26,181 nt of DNA, taken from positions 1 through 26,181 of the forward strand of contig CAZGYE010000038.1 in the NCBI GenBank assembly GCA_964530165.1, read 5' to 3'. A program made the position numbers and the translations under genes. Shown piece after piece: positions 1-7,797 of this stretch. The DNA is from CAZGYE01 sp964530165 (GTDB lineage Bacteria; Planctomycetota; Planctomycetia; Planctomycetales; Planctomycetaceae). Numbering within the stretch: position 1 is the first letter of the stretch; the number at the start of each line of letters is the position of its first letter. The notes under the pieces were generated by a model. The model was not told where the DNA came from, did no database searches, and saw only the letters and a program-made list of their open reading frames with translations.

Positions 1-527
1 CCTCGGACTGGAGGCGGTGGAGCATGAAGGGGCGACGCTGCTGCATGTCGTGGTGGAAGGCCCAAGCCCACTGGTATGTCTTGACTGCCTTGGGTAACAC
101 CACTTTTGGAAAACGACTGCGAAAGCGCATCCACGCGTGCCGTCAATGACGAGAGCACACTGGCATCAATCCGTTTGCGCGCTTCCTGTCCCTTCTCTCG
201 TGAGAGCATCTCGCGCTTGAGCCGGGTTGCAACGTTTTCTTCGATCTGGTGACGGTTCGCCAACAGGTCACGATTCCCCTTGCGCAGCTGATCATTGTCC
301 TTGCGCAACGCCTGCACTTCTGAGGTCATGGCGGCGACGTTGGCCGTCAAGGTCTTGATGGTATCGGCGGGACTGTCCGCGTCTGGCGCCGGTGCCTGGG
401 GCACGGTCTCCATGACCAGTGGAGATTCCTGTTTTCCGCTACAGGACTTCAGCGTGACAAAGGCCAGCATCAGCACCACGGCGCTGGCGAGCAGCGGTAA
501 GAGTCGGTTAGAAGTTGCTATGGCCAT
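1..527 (-). CDS. ICE conjugation protein, TIGR03752 (PFL_4705)-like, partial
   Basis: The frame is open from ATG at 527 down to the window edge (175 codons), with an in-frame stop upstream at 549-551. It encodes a short N-terminus, one membrane helix (LLASAVVLMLAFVTL, residues about 9-25) followed by KSCSGKQ, then a Pro/Ala/Asp stretch (APAPDADSPADTIKTL) and a charged coiled coil (EVQALRKDNDQLRKGNRDLL), ending near DIPVGLGL at residues about 149-156. This is the layout I know from the TIGR03752 TraB-like protein of proteobacterial integrative and conjugative elements, a type IV secretion envelope component. The roughly 18 residues after PVGLGL (nt 1-60) are Pro/Ala/Arg-rich and do not look like the family, so a second junction or frame change near nt 60-90 is possible. 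No clear ribosome site precedes the ATG, and the next gene ends 8 bp upstream. Family assignment is from memory, without a search. Confidence 0.6.
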   Translation of the reverse strand, partial: MAIATSNRLLPLLASAVVLMLAFVTLKSCSGKQESPLVMETVPQAPAPDADSPADTIKTLTANVAAMTSEVQALRKDNDQLRKGNRDLLANRHQIEENVATRLKREMLSREKGQEARKRIDASVLSSLTARVDALSQSFSKSGVTQGSQDIPVGLGLPPRHAAASPLHAPPPPVR

Positions 528-535
528 GGGCGTGC

Positions 536-595
536 CTAGTGTGAGACTTCAAACGGGCGGGCCGAGATTAGGTAAACAGCCGTGGTATCGGCATC
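536..595 (-). pseudogene. C-terminal remnant of an ICE TIGR03749-like protein (fused to the HEAT gene)
   Basis: The last about 19 residues of the 536-2335 reading frame, DADTTAVYLISARPFEVSH, do not resemble a HEAT repeat. They do resemble the C-terminal strand that I recall from TIGR03749 (TraK-like) ICE proteins, which carry a DTT-x-VYL motif near the end. In ICE conjugation modules the TIGR03749 gene lies directly upstream of TIGR03752, which is exactly the arrangement here (stop at 536-538, next ATG at 527). I infer that the ICE-derived DNA begins around nt 585-600 and that the join happens to be in frame with the planctomycete gene. The exact breakpoint cannot be fixed without homologues. 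Confidence 0.4.
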
Positions 596-2335
596 CAGCT
601 CTTCTGAAAGCGGCTTCGCCGCCTCGGGCGGCCAATCGTCTTCGTCGAAGAACGCAGACAGGGCCGCGTGACGCACTTGCGGATTCGCGTCGGACAGCGC
701 GCGAGCCAACACGGGCCGTGTTTTGTCCGATGGGAAGAACTCGGCCAGCGCCCGGATCGCTTGCAGGCGGACGTTCGCGTTCGGGTGAGACGCCAGGTCT
801 GCCAGCCGTCGGCCGGCCTCGGGGGAACCGCCCGCAGCAGCCAGCCAGGGCAAGTGATAGATCGCCGGGTCGGACAAGTGTCGGGCGAGCTTTCCAGCCT
901 GGGAGTGTCGGGCGGGCTTTCCAGCCTGGGAGTGTCGGGCAGGCTTTCCAGCCGGGGTGTGTGGGGCAGGCTTTCCAGCCTGCCGATCCGTACCGGCAGG
1001 CTGGAAAGCCTGCCCCACGGTGGCCAATCGTTTGGTCGCCTCGGTGAGCAGCGCTCCGCCGCGGCGTAAGATTTCGGTATGCGCTCGGTGGCGACGCGAC
1101 CAGGAGGCCTGGGAGAGCTCGGTCCACAGTTTCTCGGCCGGGACGCTTGGTGCGTCGTAAGCCGCGAACGGTCGACTGGAGTCGTCGTCGGCCGTGGTGA
1201 TCATCACCAGATCGCTGGGACAAGTGGGTGAACCCTCGAGCTGGGGCATCTGCAGGATGACGACGAACACCCGGCCTCCGCGTCCCACGCAAATTCCGAC
1301 CGGGCGGGCCTGCTGGCGGCCGATCAACAGCGAGTGTTCCTCGGTTGTGAAGCTGGCGCCGCGAGGTTTGAGCGGATAGCGGTTCACCACTCGCCGAGCC
1401 CAACCGGCCATCAGCAGATTGTTGCGGTATTTGGACCCGAGAAAAGTCTCGTCGTAATAGGCCAAGCCGACCGGCGCTTCCCGGCCCAATCCGCCGTACA
1501 AGATCTCCAGCAGATCGGCCCGGTCCGGTGACTTGGCAGCCATCCAGCCGCGCGGCCAACTGAAATAAGAGTGCGGCGTCACGTGCAGCAATCGGGCCGG
1601 TACATACTGGACCGGCATTGCCTCGCGGTCGTTGTCGTCGGTGAACAGGTTCCAGTAGCGGTCGAACGCCAAGCCGCAGGGGCGAAAGATCCCGCGGGAA
1701 ACCACTTGCAGTCGGCTGCCATCGGGCCGGCAACGCAACACGCCGCCGACACCGGTGTACGGTGTTCGGGTTCCTTCGGGCTGGCTGAAGAACGTCCAGT
1801 GCCCCCAGTGATCGGGCCGGTTGAAGTCTCCGTAATGCTGCAGCGGATCGCCCATCGAGAAATAGAGGTCCCCCTCCGGACCCCAGGCGAGGCCGAAAAA
1901 GCCCAACTGCAGATGTCCCAGCGGCTGCCCCCAGATCAGCCGTTTGGCCTCAAGTCCTTCGCGCCGCCGGACCGCCCCGGGCAGCAGATACAAGGCGCTG
2001 GCCGTCATGACGTACAGGTCGTTGCCGCGGATCTCGATGTCGAACACCCAGCTATGGGGCGGGAAGCGGTACAGCTCGTGACGAGGCCGGTATCCCCCTT
2101 TGCCGTCGGGTTCGTAGACGAACAGCGATTCGCGACCACCGACAAACAACCGCCCGCCGGCATCCGCCCGAACCGACACGAACGATGCGTCCGGCGAGGT
2201 GTCCAACCGCACCACTTTCAACGCACGCTCAGCGGGCGAGTAATTCCGGGACTCACCGGCCGAGGCGGTCAACGGCAGCGTCAACAGCGCCGTCAGGATG
2301 AGGGTTTGAGCGATTCGACTGGGGAAGAACAGCAT
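536..2335 (-). CDS. Secreted PQQ-like propeller / HEAT-repeat protein, apparently 3'-truncated
   Basis: 599 codons, ATG at 2335 with a GGGAGG site about 6 nt upstream. A Sec signal peptide (MLFFPSRIAQTLILTALLTLPLTASA) is followed by a sugar-dehydrogenase-like beta-propeller at residues about 40-380, with blade-like strings such as GGRLFVGGRESLFVYEPDG, GLAWGPEGDLYFSMGD and GLAFDRYWNLFTDDNDRE. HEAT-like helices follow at about 395-435 and 490-575 (NANVRLQAIRALAEF, NPQVRHAALSAFF). Residues about 440-487 are encoded by an in-frame 27-bp repeat block and separate the two HEAT parts. No CxxCH motif is present, whereas relatives (including the 2489-5617 neighbour) often end in a haem domain. The frame ends in a tail that looks ICE-derived, so the native 3' end seems to be missing. 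Likely acts outside the cytoplasmic membrane on sugars or alcohols; the substrate cannot be predicted. Confidence 0.8.
   Translation of the reverse strand: MLFFPSRIAQTLILTALLTLPLTASAGESRNYSPAERALKVVRLDTSPDASFVSVRADAGGRLFVGGRESLFVYEPDGKGGYRPRHELYRFPPHSWVFDIEIRGNDLYVMTASALYLLPGAVRRREGLEAKRLIWGQPLGHLQLGFFGLAWGPEGDLYFSMGDPLQHYGDFNRPDHWGHWTFFSQPEGTRTPYTGVGGVLRCRPDGSRLQVVSRGIFRPCGLAFDRYWNLFTDDNDREAMPVQYVPARLLHVTPHSYFSWPRGWMAAKSPDRADLLEILYGGLGREAPVGLAYYDETFLGSKYRNNLLMAGWARRVVNRYPLKPRGASFTTEEHSLLIGRQQARPVGICVGRGGRVFVVILQMPQLEGSPTCPSDLVMITTADDDSSRPFAAYDAPSVPAEKLWTELSQASWSRRHRAHTEILRRGGALLTEATKRLATVGQAFQPAGTDRQAGKPAPHTPAGKPARHSQAGKPARHSQAGKLARHLSDPAIYHLPWLAAAGGSPEAGRRLADLASHPNANVRLQAIRALAEFFPSDKTRPVLARALSDANPQVRHAALSAFFDEDDWPPEAAKPLSEELDADTTAVYLISARPFEVSH
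877..1018. repeat. 27-bp tandem repeats plus perfect 24-bp inverted repeat, inside a gene
   Basis: Four direct copies of a 27-bp unit (877-903, 904-930, 931-957, 958-984) share the core GGGC[AG][AG]GCTTTCCAGCC. The last copy is followed by a 10-base loop (985-994) and an inverted copy at 995-1018. Positions 961-984 and 995-1018 form a perfect 24-bp inverted repeat. 27 bp is nine codons, so the host frame (minus strand) stays open and reads QAGKPARHS-like nonapeptides, flanked by VGQAFQPA. The VGQAFQP/QAGKP peptide is familiar to me from many planctomycete protein predictions, which suggests a dispersed family. Confidence 0.9.
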
Positions 2336-2421
2336 TGAAAACCTCCCGGTTTTTCGTGAGGAGAAGTTTCAAGACTCGATCTCGGGTGGGCGAAGCTCCT
2401 GTTGAGCCGCGACGTTGCATG

Positions 2422-2474
2422 AAAGCCCACGGGTGGCAACCCGTGGGTCCCGCCGATTGCCATCGGCGGGCTTT
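2422..2474. repeat. REP-like nested double palindrome
   Basis: This lies between two co-directional genes. The ends AAAGCCC (2422-2428) and GGGCTTT (2468-2474) are inverted. Between them are two perfect hairpins: CCCACGGG (2426-2433) with CCCGTGGG (2440-2447), and CCCGCCGAT (2449-2457) with ATCGGCGGG (2462-2470). The nested arrangement resembles a repetitive extragenic palindromic element. It could also form RNA hairpins in the 2489-5617 / 536-2335 transcript, but no T-tract follows, so I do not call it a terminator. Confidence 0.8.
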
Positions 2475-2488
2475 GTCCAATTCGTGAG

Positions 2489-5400
2489 TCATCGCCTCTG
2501 GAACAGGAATTCGACCAGATCGGCGAATTCCTGCGGAGTCATCGTTTTTTCGAGTCCCTGGGGCATGATCGACGTCTCGGAAGGACGCATGACGTCGACG
2601 TCGCCGCGCGGGATGCGGATCTCCGCCAGTTCGGCGGTCCGCAGGTAAATCGCATTGGACGTCTCGCGCACGATCATTCCAGTGAAGACTTTCCCCTCGT
2701 TGGTGGCGATCACGTAAGTCCGGTAGTCGGGCACAATCGTCGAGCTGGGAAAGACGACCGCTTCCAACAGGGCTTGCGACCCTCGCAGCCGGCCGATCTG
2801 GGAAAGGTCCGGACCGACGTTGCCTCCTTTGTCTCCCATGCGGTGACAGCTATAGCAGGCAACCTTCTTGGAGAAGAAGACGTCTCGTCCCCGCTCGGGA
2901 CTGCCGGGAGTCGACGACAATTGGCCCCTCAAAAAAGCCAGATAGGCCTCCTGCTCCTGCTGGCGAGCCGCCAGACGAGCGTACAATGGCTGGGCGGCGG
3001 TCCGCACAGCCGGCGGAAATGGTTTGACCAACAGTTCCAATTCGTCGGTGGTCAGCGCCGTGGCGCCGGTCGACTTGTTCAAGGCGGCAATCAGTTTCAA
3101 CCCGACCTGCTCATCTCTCGACTTGGAAAAGGCCGGCGTCAACAACGGCACGACCAGCGGACCGCCGGTCTCGACCTGGCCCGTCAATTGGACCAACTGA
3201 TCCTTGCTCAGCCTGGCTGCTCCCAAAGCGCGTCCCGCCGTCACACGCAACAGCGGATTCGCGTCGTCGGTCAGTTGACCGCTCAGCAGCACGAATTGAT
3301 CCGCTTGCAAACGGGGGCTTGCCGCGGCGAGCGCGTCCAAGGCGGCCACGCGCAGCTCGGTCGGCACGTCATCCTGACGGCTCAAGTTGGTCAATTGCCC
3401 GTCGAAACTGCGAATGTTTCGCGATTTGACGGTGGCTAGGACTTCTCGCTGCAGGTCGCGATCGGTCCCCGCGAGCACCTGATCCATGGCGGCCCGCCAG
3501 CTAGTCGGCAGCTCGGGCAGGCGGCTGCGGGCCATCATCCGCAACAACAGCAGACGGCTTGCGCGCGGGGTCTTGGGATCGGCGAGCGCATCGGTCACCA
3601 GTTTCTGGACCTTTTCGTCCCCGCCGAAAGCCAGAAGCGCTCCGGTCAACGACCTTTGCTTGCCGGCCGGCAAATCCGCACTCTGCAGCCACCCTGCGAC
3701 CAGCGTGATGATCTCGTCGGACCACCCTTCGTGCCGGCTGATCACGTCTAAGGCCGTTTGCTGCAATTCGGGATCGTCGGTGTCTAATAATGGTGAGACC
3801 AATTCGCGGGTCAGTTTGCCGCCGGGCATTTGATCCAGGGCGATCAGCCCGGCCCGGCGAACCTTGGGGTTGACGTCCTCCAGAGCGGCCAGCGTCGTCT
3901 GCCGATCGCCGATGCGAATCAGGGCGTAGATCAGCGAGTGTTCCAGAAACCGGCCGCTGACACCGCTGCGCAGGCTGTCGAGAAGGGCGGGCACCGCCTG
4001 GGAAGAGCCGAGCCGTCCCAGCGCCTCGGCGGCTTTTCGTCGCAGCGGTGGTTCGTCGTCGATCGCCATCTTCATCAGGGCCGTTTGCGCCAGGGCATCT
4101 CGTTCCAGCCCCGCGCAATGTGTGGCCACCTGCCGGACGGTCGCGTCCCCGTCGGCAAGCGCCTCGCGAATGGCCGCCCGCGCCTCGGGCGTCCCAATCC
4201 GCGAGAGGGCCCAAATCGTTTGGCGGCGGGTCTGAACGGAAACGGGTTTTCCATCGGCGCGTTTGCCGTCTCGGCGAGAGGCGGCGGCCAATTGGGGAAC
4301 GGCCGCTTTTCCCGTCTTGACCAACTGTTCGACGGCTCGGTCGCGGACTTTGGGCCTGGGATCGTCCAACAACTTCAGCAAACCGCCGGCTGTCATCGAG
4401 TCGAGCGGCAACGACTTCCCCCAGGGGTCCGCAACCGCCGGGGCCGCTTCGCGGCGAATGCGGAGAATGCGGCCCTTGACCTCCGGTTTGGCGATCTTTG
4501 CGGTGGGACAGCCGTAGTTGTACCATGCACCCATGTCGACAACCAACAAGCTCCCGTCGGCGTCTTCCAACACGTCGCTGGGGTGGCAGTCGTAATTCGT
4601 CGAAATGAGGAAGTCTTTATTCGTGCAGCGAAACGTCGAGCCGTTCCGCTCCAAAATATGTTGCTGCACGCGGTGCACGTTGAAGTGGGTGCTCAGCAGC
4701 GTGTCCTTGTACTCCGGCCCCAGATAGTCCGAACGGATGCGGACCAGGCCGCACAACGCCGGCGGCAGGGCGGGGCTGAAACGGATGATCGGCGGCAGCA
4801 TCGGCCCGGTCATCACAAACTCCTTCACGCTGGGATGATCCCGCGGATAGACGCCTCCCTCGACGTAGTGAAGCAGGCAGTCACCGGTTCCCTGGTCCAT
4901 GGTGCCGATCAGAGAGCCGTCGGGGGTGAACACCACTTCGACCGGATTGTCGAACCCGCCCCCGCAGATGCGTTCCATCCCGGTTCCGTCCGTCCGGCAC
5001 CGCCAGATGCGCGAAGCCAGCCCCTCCAGGAGCTTTCCCTCACACGTCTTGATTTTGTATCCGTGCCGGCCGTCGGTCCAATAAATCCAGCCGTCCGGAC
5101 CGAGGAACGGCCCGTGGATGTCGCAGCCGTTGCCGTTGAAGCCGAACTTGCCGACGAATTCCTCGCGGACGTCGGCCCGGCCGTCTCCGTCGGTGTCTTC
5201 CAGCCGCCAAAAACTGGGGTGCGAGGCGACGTACAACGAACCGTTGTGCCACAAGACCCCTTGTGCCATGACCAAGCCATCGGCGAACGTCTTACGGACA
5301 TCGAACCGGCCGTCGCCGTCGGTGTCTTCCAGCAGCGTGATCTTCGCCAGGTTGAGCTTCACCAATTCGGTGCCGGGCAGGTTCTTGCCGGTCCCTTCGG

Positions 5401-5617
5401 CCACGAACAGCCGCCCCCGATCGTCGAAGCAGGCAAACAGCGGATAGTCGACCAACGGCTGTCCCGCGACCTGCTCCACGACAAACCCCGGTGGAACCCG
5501 AAATTGACCGCGATCCGCCCCCTGCGCAACCGCAGTAACACTCAGTTCCAGCGGCAAGATCAGGGTAAAGCAAGCAGCCGTGGCTTTGAGACCAAACATG
5601 CTGAGAAATTTCTGCAT
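2489..5617 (-). CDS. Secreted PVC-type haem-binding dehydrogenase-like protein with HEAT repeats
   Basis: 1042 codons, ATG at 5617 preceded by GGAGAAA. Order of parts: signal peptide (about 1-32); propeller domain like the planctomycete membrane-bound dehydrogenase family TIGR02604 (about 38-400), with PPGFVVEQVAGQPLVDYP, two DTDGDGR[FA]DVR calcium-loop-like strings and LEDADGSLLVVDMGAWYNYG; a long HEAT-repeat solenoid (about 410-880); and a C-terminal c-type haem domain like TIGR02603, with CYSCH at 921-925, the following GGNVGPDLSQIG, and a possible axial Met in SIMPQGLEKTM. This is the full usual architecture and length. The protein probably oxidises a sugar or alcohol in the periplasm and passes electrons to its own haem; the substrate is unknown. 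It sits 153 bp upstream of the related gene 536-2335 on the same strand. Confidence 0.9.
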   Translation of the reverse strand: MQKFLSMFGLKATAACFTLILPLELSVTAVAQGADRGQFRVPPGFVVEQVAGQPLVDYPLFACFDDRGRLFVAEGTGKNLPGTELVKLNLAKITLLEDTDGDGRFDVRKTFADGLVMAQGVLWHNGSLYVASHPSFWRLEDTDGDGRADVREEFVGKFGFNGNGCDIHGPFLGPDGWIYWTDGRHGYKIKTCEGKLLEGLASRIWRCRTDGTGMERICGGGFDNPVEVVFTPDGSLIGTMDQGTGDCLLHYVEGGVYPRDHPSVKEFVMTGPMLPPIIRFSPALPPALCGLVRIRSDYLGPEYKDTLLSTHFNVHRVQQHILERNGSTFRCTNKDFLISTNYDCHPSDVLEDADGSLLVVDMGAWYNYGCPTAKIAKPEVKGRILRIRREAAPAVADPWGKSLPLDSMTAGGLLKLLDDPRPKVRDRAVEQLVKTGKAAVPQLAAASRRDGKRADGKPVSVQTRRQTIWALSRIGTPEARAAIREALADGDATVRQVATHCAGLERDALAQTALMKMAIDDEPPLRRKAAEALGRLGSSQAVPALLDSLRSGVSGRFLEHSLIYALIRIGDRQTTLAALEDVNPKVRRAGLIALDQMPGGKLTRELVSPLLDTDDPELQQTALDVISRHEGWSDEIITLVAGWLQSADLPAGKQRSLTGALLAFGGDEKVQKLVTDALADPKTPRASRLLLLRMMARSRLPELPTSWRAAMDQVLAGTDRDLQREVLATVKSRNIRSFDGQLTNLSRQDDVPTELRVAALDALAAASPRLQADQFVLLSGQLTDDANPLLRVTAGRALGAARLSKDQLVQLTGQVETGGPLVVPLLTPAFSKSRDEQVGLKLIAALNKSTGATALTTDELELLVKPFPPAVRTAAQPLYARLAARQQEQEAYLAFLRGQLSSTPGSPERGRDVFFSKKVACYSCHRMGDKGGNVGPDLSQIGRLRGSQALLEAVVFPSSTIVPDYRTYVIATNEGKVFTGMIVRETSNAIYLRTAELAEIRIPRGDVDVMRPSETSIMPQGLEKTMTPQEFADLVEFLFQRR

Positions 5618-5711
5618 CGATCTTTCTCCGTAACGACAGAGTTTAGTTCCGTGGCGGACGACGTGGCCAGGCGCGCGTCTTACGCAATCTCGCAGACGCG
5701 CTACACAGAAA

Positions 5712-5936
5712 TCACCTCACGAACTGAACATAGAGATCGATGATAATGGACACCACGCCAAAGGCGACCCAGAAGACCCGAGTCGACGTTTTGGTGAAAT
5801 CGGCCGGCAGAAAGCTATACCGAAGTAGTAGGCTCCGGTCCTGTTGATTCCCCTTCAAAAGCAAGGCAGAAATCATCACCCCGCCGCCAACCAGTAGAAC
5901 GCCAACAAGATGAACGACTTTCCCCCAGTTTTCCAT
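5712..5936 (-). CDS. Small two-helix membrane protein, unknown function
   Basis: 74 codons from ATG at 5936, with GAAGG about 7 nt upstream. A longer TTG-started version (to 5972) has no ribosome site, so I prefer the ATG. It begins MENWGKVVHLVGVLLVGGGVM (first membrane helix, about 6-25), followed by a polar loop with KGNQQDRS and RYSFLPADFTKTSTR, then a second helix (VFWVAFGVVSIIIDLYVQFV, about 51-70). I do not recognise the family. It lies 103 bp downstream of the ceramidase-like gene and 94 bp upstream of the haem dehydrogenase gene, all on the minus strand, so it may be co-transcribed. Confidence 0.6.
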   Translation of the reverse strand: MENWGKVVHLVGVLLVGGGVMISALLLKGNQQDRSLLLRYSFLPADFTKTSTRVFWVAFGVVSIIIDLYVQFVR

Positions 5937-6009
5937 GAGATTGCCTTCGGGCAAACGCGTCGATGACAGCAAAACCGCCTGAGACGTCGCTGGCCAACAA
6001 CCAAATAAG

Positions 6010-6024
6010 CGTCCGAATCGGACG
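6010..6024 (-). terminator. Possible weak intrinsic terminator
   Basis: 16 nt after the stop of the ceramidase-like gene, read on the minus strand, is a CGTCCG / CGGACG hairpin with a three-base loop, followed by CTTATTTGG. The stem is only six base pairs and the T-run is broken, so at best it would give partial termination before the small membrane-protein gene. Confidence 0.3.
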
Positions 6025-6039
6025 AAAACAGAAAACTCT

Positions 6040-7455
6040 TTACGACGTAACCTTCCTCAGCAGACGGCTTGCCGCCGTGGCGAGCTCGCCAGCGGCCAGC
6101 GGCTTGAACGGCGGCAGGTCGCAGATTTTTGGCACCGTGATCGCAGCATACTCGCCGGCTTTGTAAGCATTCGGATCGGGAAGATAACCGATGAACGCAT
6201 CGGAATAGCCGACGACCACCGTGTGTTCCAACGGCGAACCGCGGCCGATGGCCAATCCGAAATAGCTGTAAAGTTCGCTCGGATGAAACAACAGGCCGCA
6301 GCCGCCCAGCCGCAAGGCCGAAATCGGTGCGGCGAGCTTGTCGCGGGCCAAGTCCCATTCCGTTGCACTCTTGAACCAATCGGCGGCGAAGCCGGCGTCC
6401 ACCCACTGGCCTCGGGCGCATTGAGACGGATCTTTACGGTACTGTTCGATTTGGGACCTGAACCGTTCGATATCCAACGACAGCTCGCACTGAGCCGCGG
6501 CATGTGCGATGCTCTCGATCGGAACGGACACCGCACCGTCCAGCGCGCGGCCGATGGCGGCGGACATCTCCGCGGCAATCTTCTCGGGATGTCCCAGCCG
6601 AGGTTTGCCGCTGCCCGGATTGACGTCTCCGCAGTGTCCCTGCAGGAACACCGGCGAGATCTTTTGCTTTTCGAGGACGAGCTGCTCGACCAGTCCCGGC
6701 CAATCGGGACCGGCATTGCCGTCGGTGTAGCAGACCGGGTGCGCGGAGAAGTGATACCACAGCAGATTCCGCCCGGCGCCGGACCGATCGAAGCGCAGCA
6801 CGTGGACCCGCGTGTCCAGCCAGCGCTCGTCGTCGGTGGAATCAGCCTTGAACTGGTTGTCCGTCTTCCACGTGCGCGAAGTGCGGTTGTAGTTCGCTCC
6901 GACCGCTCGACTTTTGCCGACGTACAGCTCGGCCGGGGCAAGGTCGGCTTTGGCGCGCTCGAGGGCCTGCACGATGAGTCCTTCGACCTGCGTCCTGTAC
7001 TTCGGCGAAATCGCCCCCCATTGCCGGAAGAAGCGAAACGTCGGCATCGAATGCGTGTGCGTCGCGCAGATGTGGATGTTGCCGGCGGGGATGCCGATCT
7101 GTTTGGCGGCGCGGTTTCGCACCCGCCGGACGAAATCTCGTGAGACGCCGCAAATGTCCAATGAGACGATTGCCGCCTGAACGTCTTGCTGACGCACGAC
7201 CAGCGCCCGGGCGGCCGTCGGTTGGCGAATGCCGGTAATCACGCGTCGCTTGCCCACTGGGCGATGAAAGCCGGCCATTTCGATTCCCAGCGGGGGCGTC
7301 GTGGTGACCACGCCTTCTCCGGCCGCGAAGTCGGTGGACTTCGTTCCCGCCCGAGAGGAGCTGGCCTGCAGAGCAAGCCCGGTCACGGTCCCACCGCGGA
7401 TCGCCCGGCCAAGGAATTCACGCCGTCCCAAAAGATTCTCGGCAACGTTCTTCAT
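6040..7455 (-). CDS. Tat-exported neutral/alkaline ceramidase-like protein
   Basis: 471 codons from ATG at 7455, preceded by AAGGGGGG. A twin-arginine signal (RREFLGRAIRGG, then TVTGLALQASSSRA) is followed by a domain like the N-terminal catalytic part of neutral/alkaline non-lysosomal ceramidases. It starts with TTPPLGIEMAGFHRP and has HICATHTHSMPT (the family's ATHTHSGP zinc site with GP changed to MP), WYHFSAHPVCY, and QGHCGDVNPGSG, matching the metal-site and nucleophile neighbourhoods of the family. At 471 aa it lacks the C-terminal Ig-like domain of full-length ceramidases (about 650-780 aa). Planctomycetes carry many such short homologues of unproven substrate, so hydrolysis of a ceramide is only a possibility. 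A divergent, repeat-rich region separates it from the plus-strand genes. Confidence 0.8.
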   Translation of the reverse strand: MKNVAENLLGRREFLGRAIRGGTVTGLALQASSSRAGTKSTDFAAGEGVVTTTPPLGIEMAGFHRPVGKRRVITGIRQPTAARALVVRQQDVQAAIVSLDICGVSRDFVRRVRNRAAKQIGIPAGNIHICATHTHSMPTFRFFRQWGAISPKYRTQVEGLIVQALERAKADLAPAELYVGKSRAVGANYNRTSRTWKTDNQFKADSTDDERWLDTRVHVLRFDRSGAGRNLLWYHFSAHPVCYTDGNAGPDWPGLVEQLVLEKQKISPVFLQGHCGDVNPGSGKPRLGHPEKIAAEMSAAIGRALDGAVSVPIESIAHAAAQCELSLDIERFRSQIEQYRKDPSQCARGQWVDAGFAADWFKSATEWDLARDKLAAPISALRLGGCGLLFHPSELYSYFGLAIGRGSPLEHTVVVGYSDAFIGYLPDPNAYKAGEYAAITVPKICDLPPFKPLAAGELATAASRLLRKVTS

Positions 7456-7490
7456 CAGGGCGCCCCCCTTGTGGTGAAAGGTGTTTCTTA

Positions 7491-7615
7491 ACCCGGATTA
7501 TTCATAGATTGTCTTCGTGGTACCCAAGCCGACAACTTGTTGTCGATTCCACGGGTTTCACGGCACATCCCACGACGACAAGTCGTCGGTTTGGGTTTCT
7601 ATGAATCATCCGGGT
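7491..7615. repeat. 125-bp MITE-like palindromic element
   Basis: The ends (7491-7508 and 7598-7615, ACCCGGATtATTCATAGA) are 18-bp inverted repeats with one mismatch. Inside is a second inverted pair, CCCAAGCCGAC (7523-7533) and GTCGGTTTGGG (7585-7595), with one mismatch. Two small perfect hairpins lie within that: GACAAC-TT-GTTGTC (7531-7544) and CGACGAC-AA-GTCGTCG (7573-7588). It has no coding capacity. It looks like a miniature inverted-repeat element; no target-site duplication was evident to me. Confidence 0.75.
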
Positions 7616-7772
7616 CAAGAGAGCAGAAACGACCCGCTCAGACTCACTCGGCAGCCACTCAGAATAACACAGCCGAGCGTAACCGCAAGCAAAGCGGGCG
7701 ACACGCGTCCGGCGAGCGGTGGGCGCGTCAATCCCCTGATGGGCCATGAACCGGCGGAAACGAAGAACTGCA

Positions 7773-7797
7773 AAACATGGGGCTGCCGCCCATGTTT
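7773..7797. repeat. Short palindrome
   Basis: AAACATGGG (7773-7781) pairs perfectly with CCCATGTTT (7789-7797) around a seven-base loop. It lies in non-coding DNA about 340 bp before the propeller/cytochrome gene. There is no T-run and no upstream gene on either strand to terminate, so a dispersed palindromic repeat is the more likely reading. Confidence 0.6.

Noticed and set aside
877..1018. CRISPR-like array
   Set aside because: The 27-bp units are directly adjacent with no spacers, one copy is inverted, and the block is translated inside a gene.
2253..2492. 79-codon minus-strand frame between the two dehydrogenase-like genes
   Set aside because: It overlaps the start of gene 536-2335 and consists mainly of the palindromic repeat; no ribosome site.
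3830..5743. Long plus-strand open frame (about 637 codons) opposite the haem dehydrogenase
   Set aside because: It is an antisense shadow of a gene with clear domains; Arg/Pro/Gly/Gln-rich and without motifs or a ribosome site. GC-rich codon use on one strand keeps the opposite frame open.
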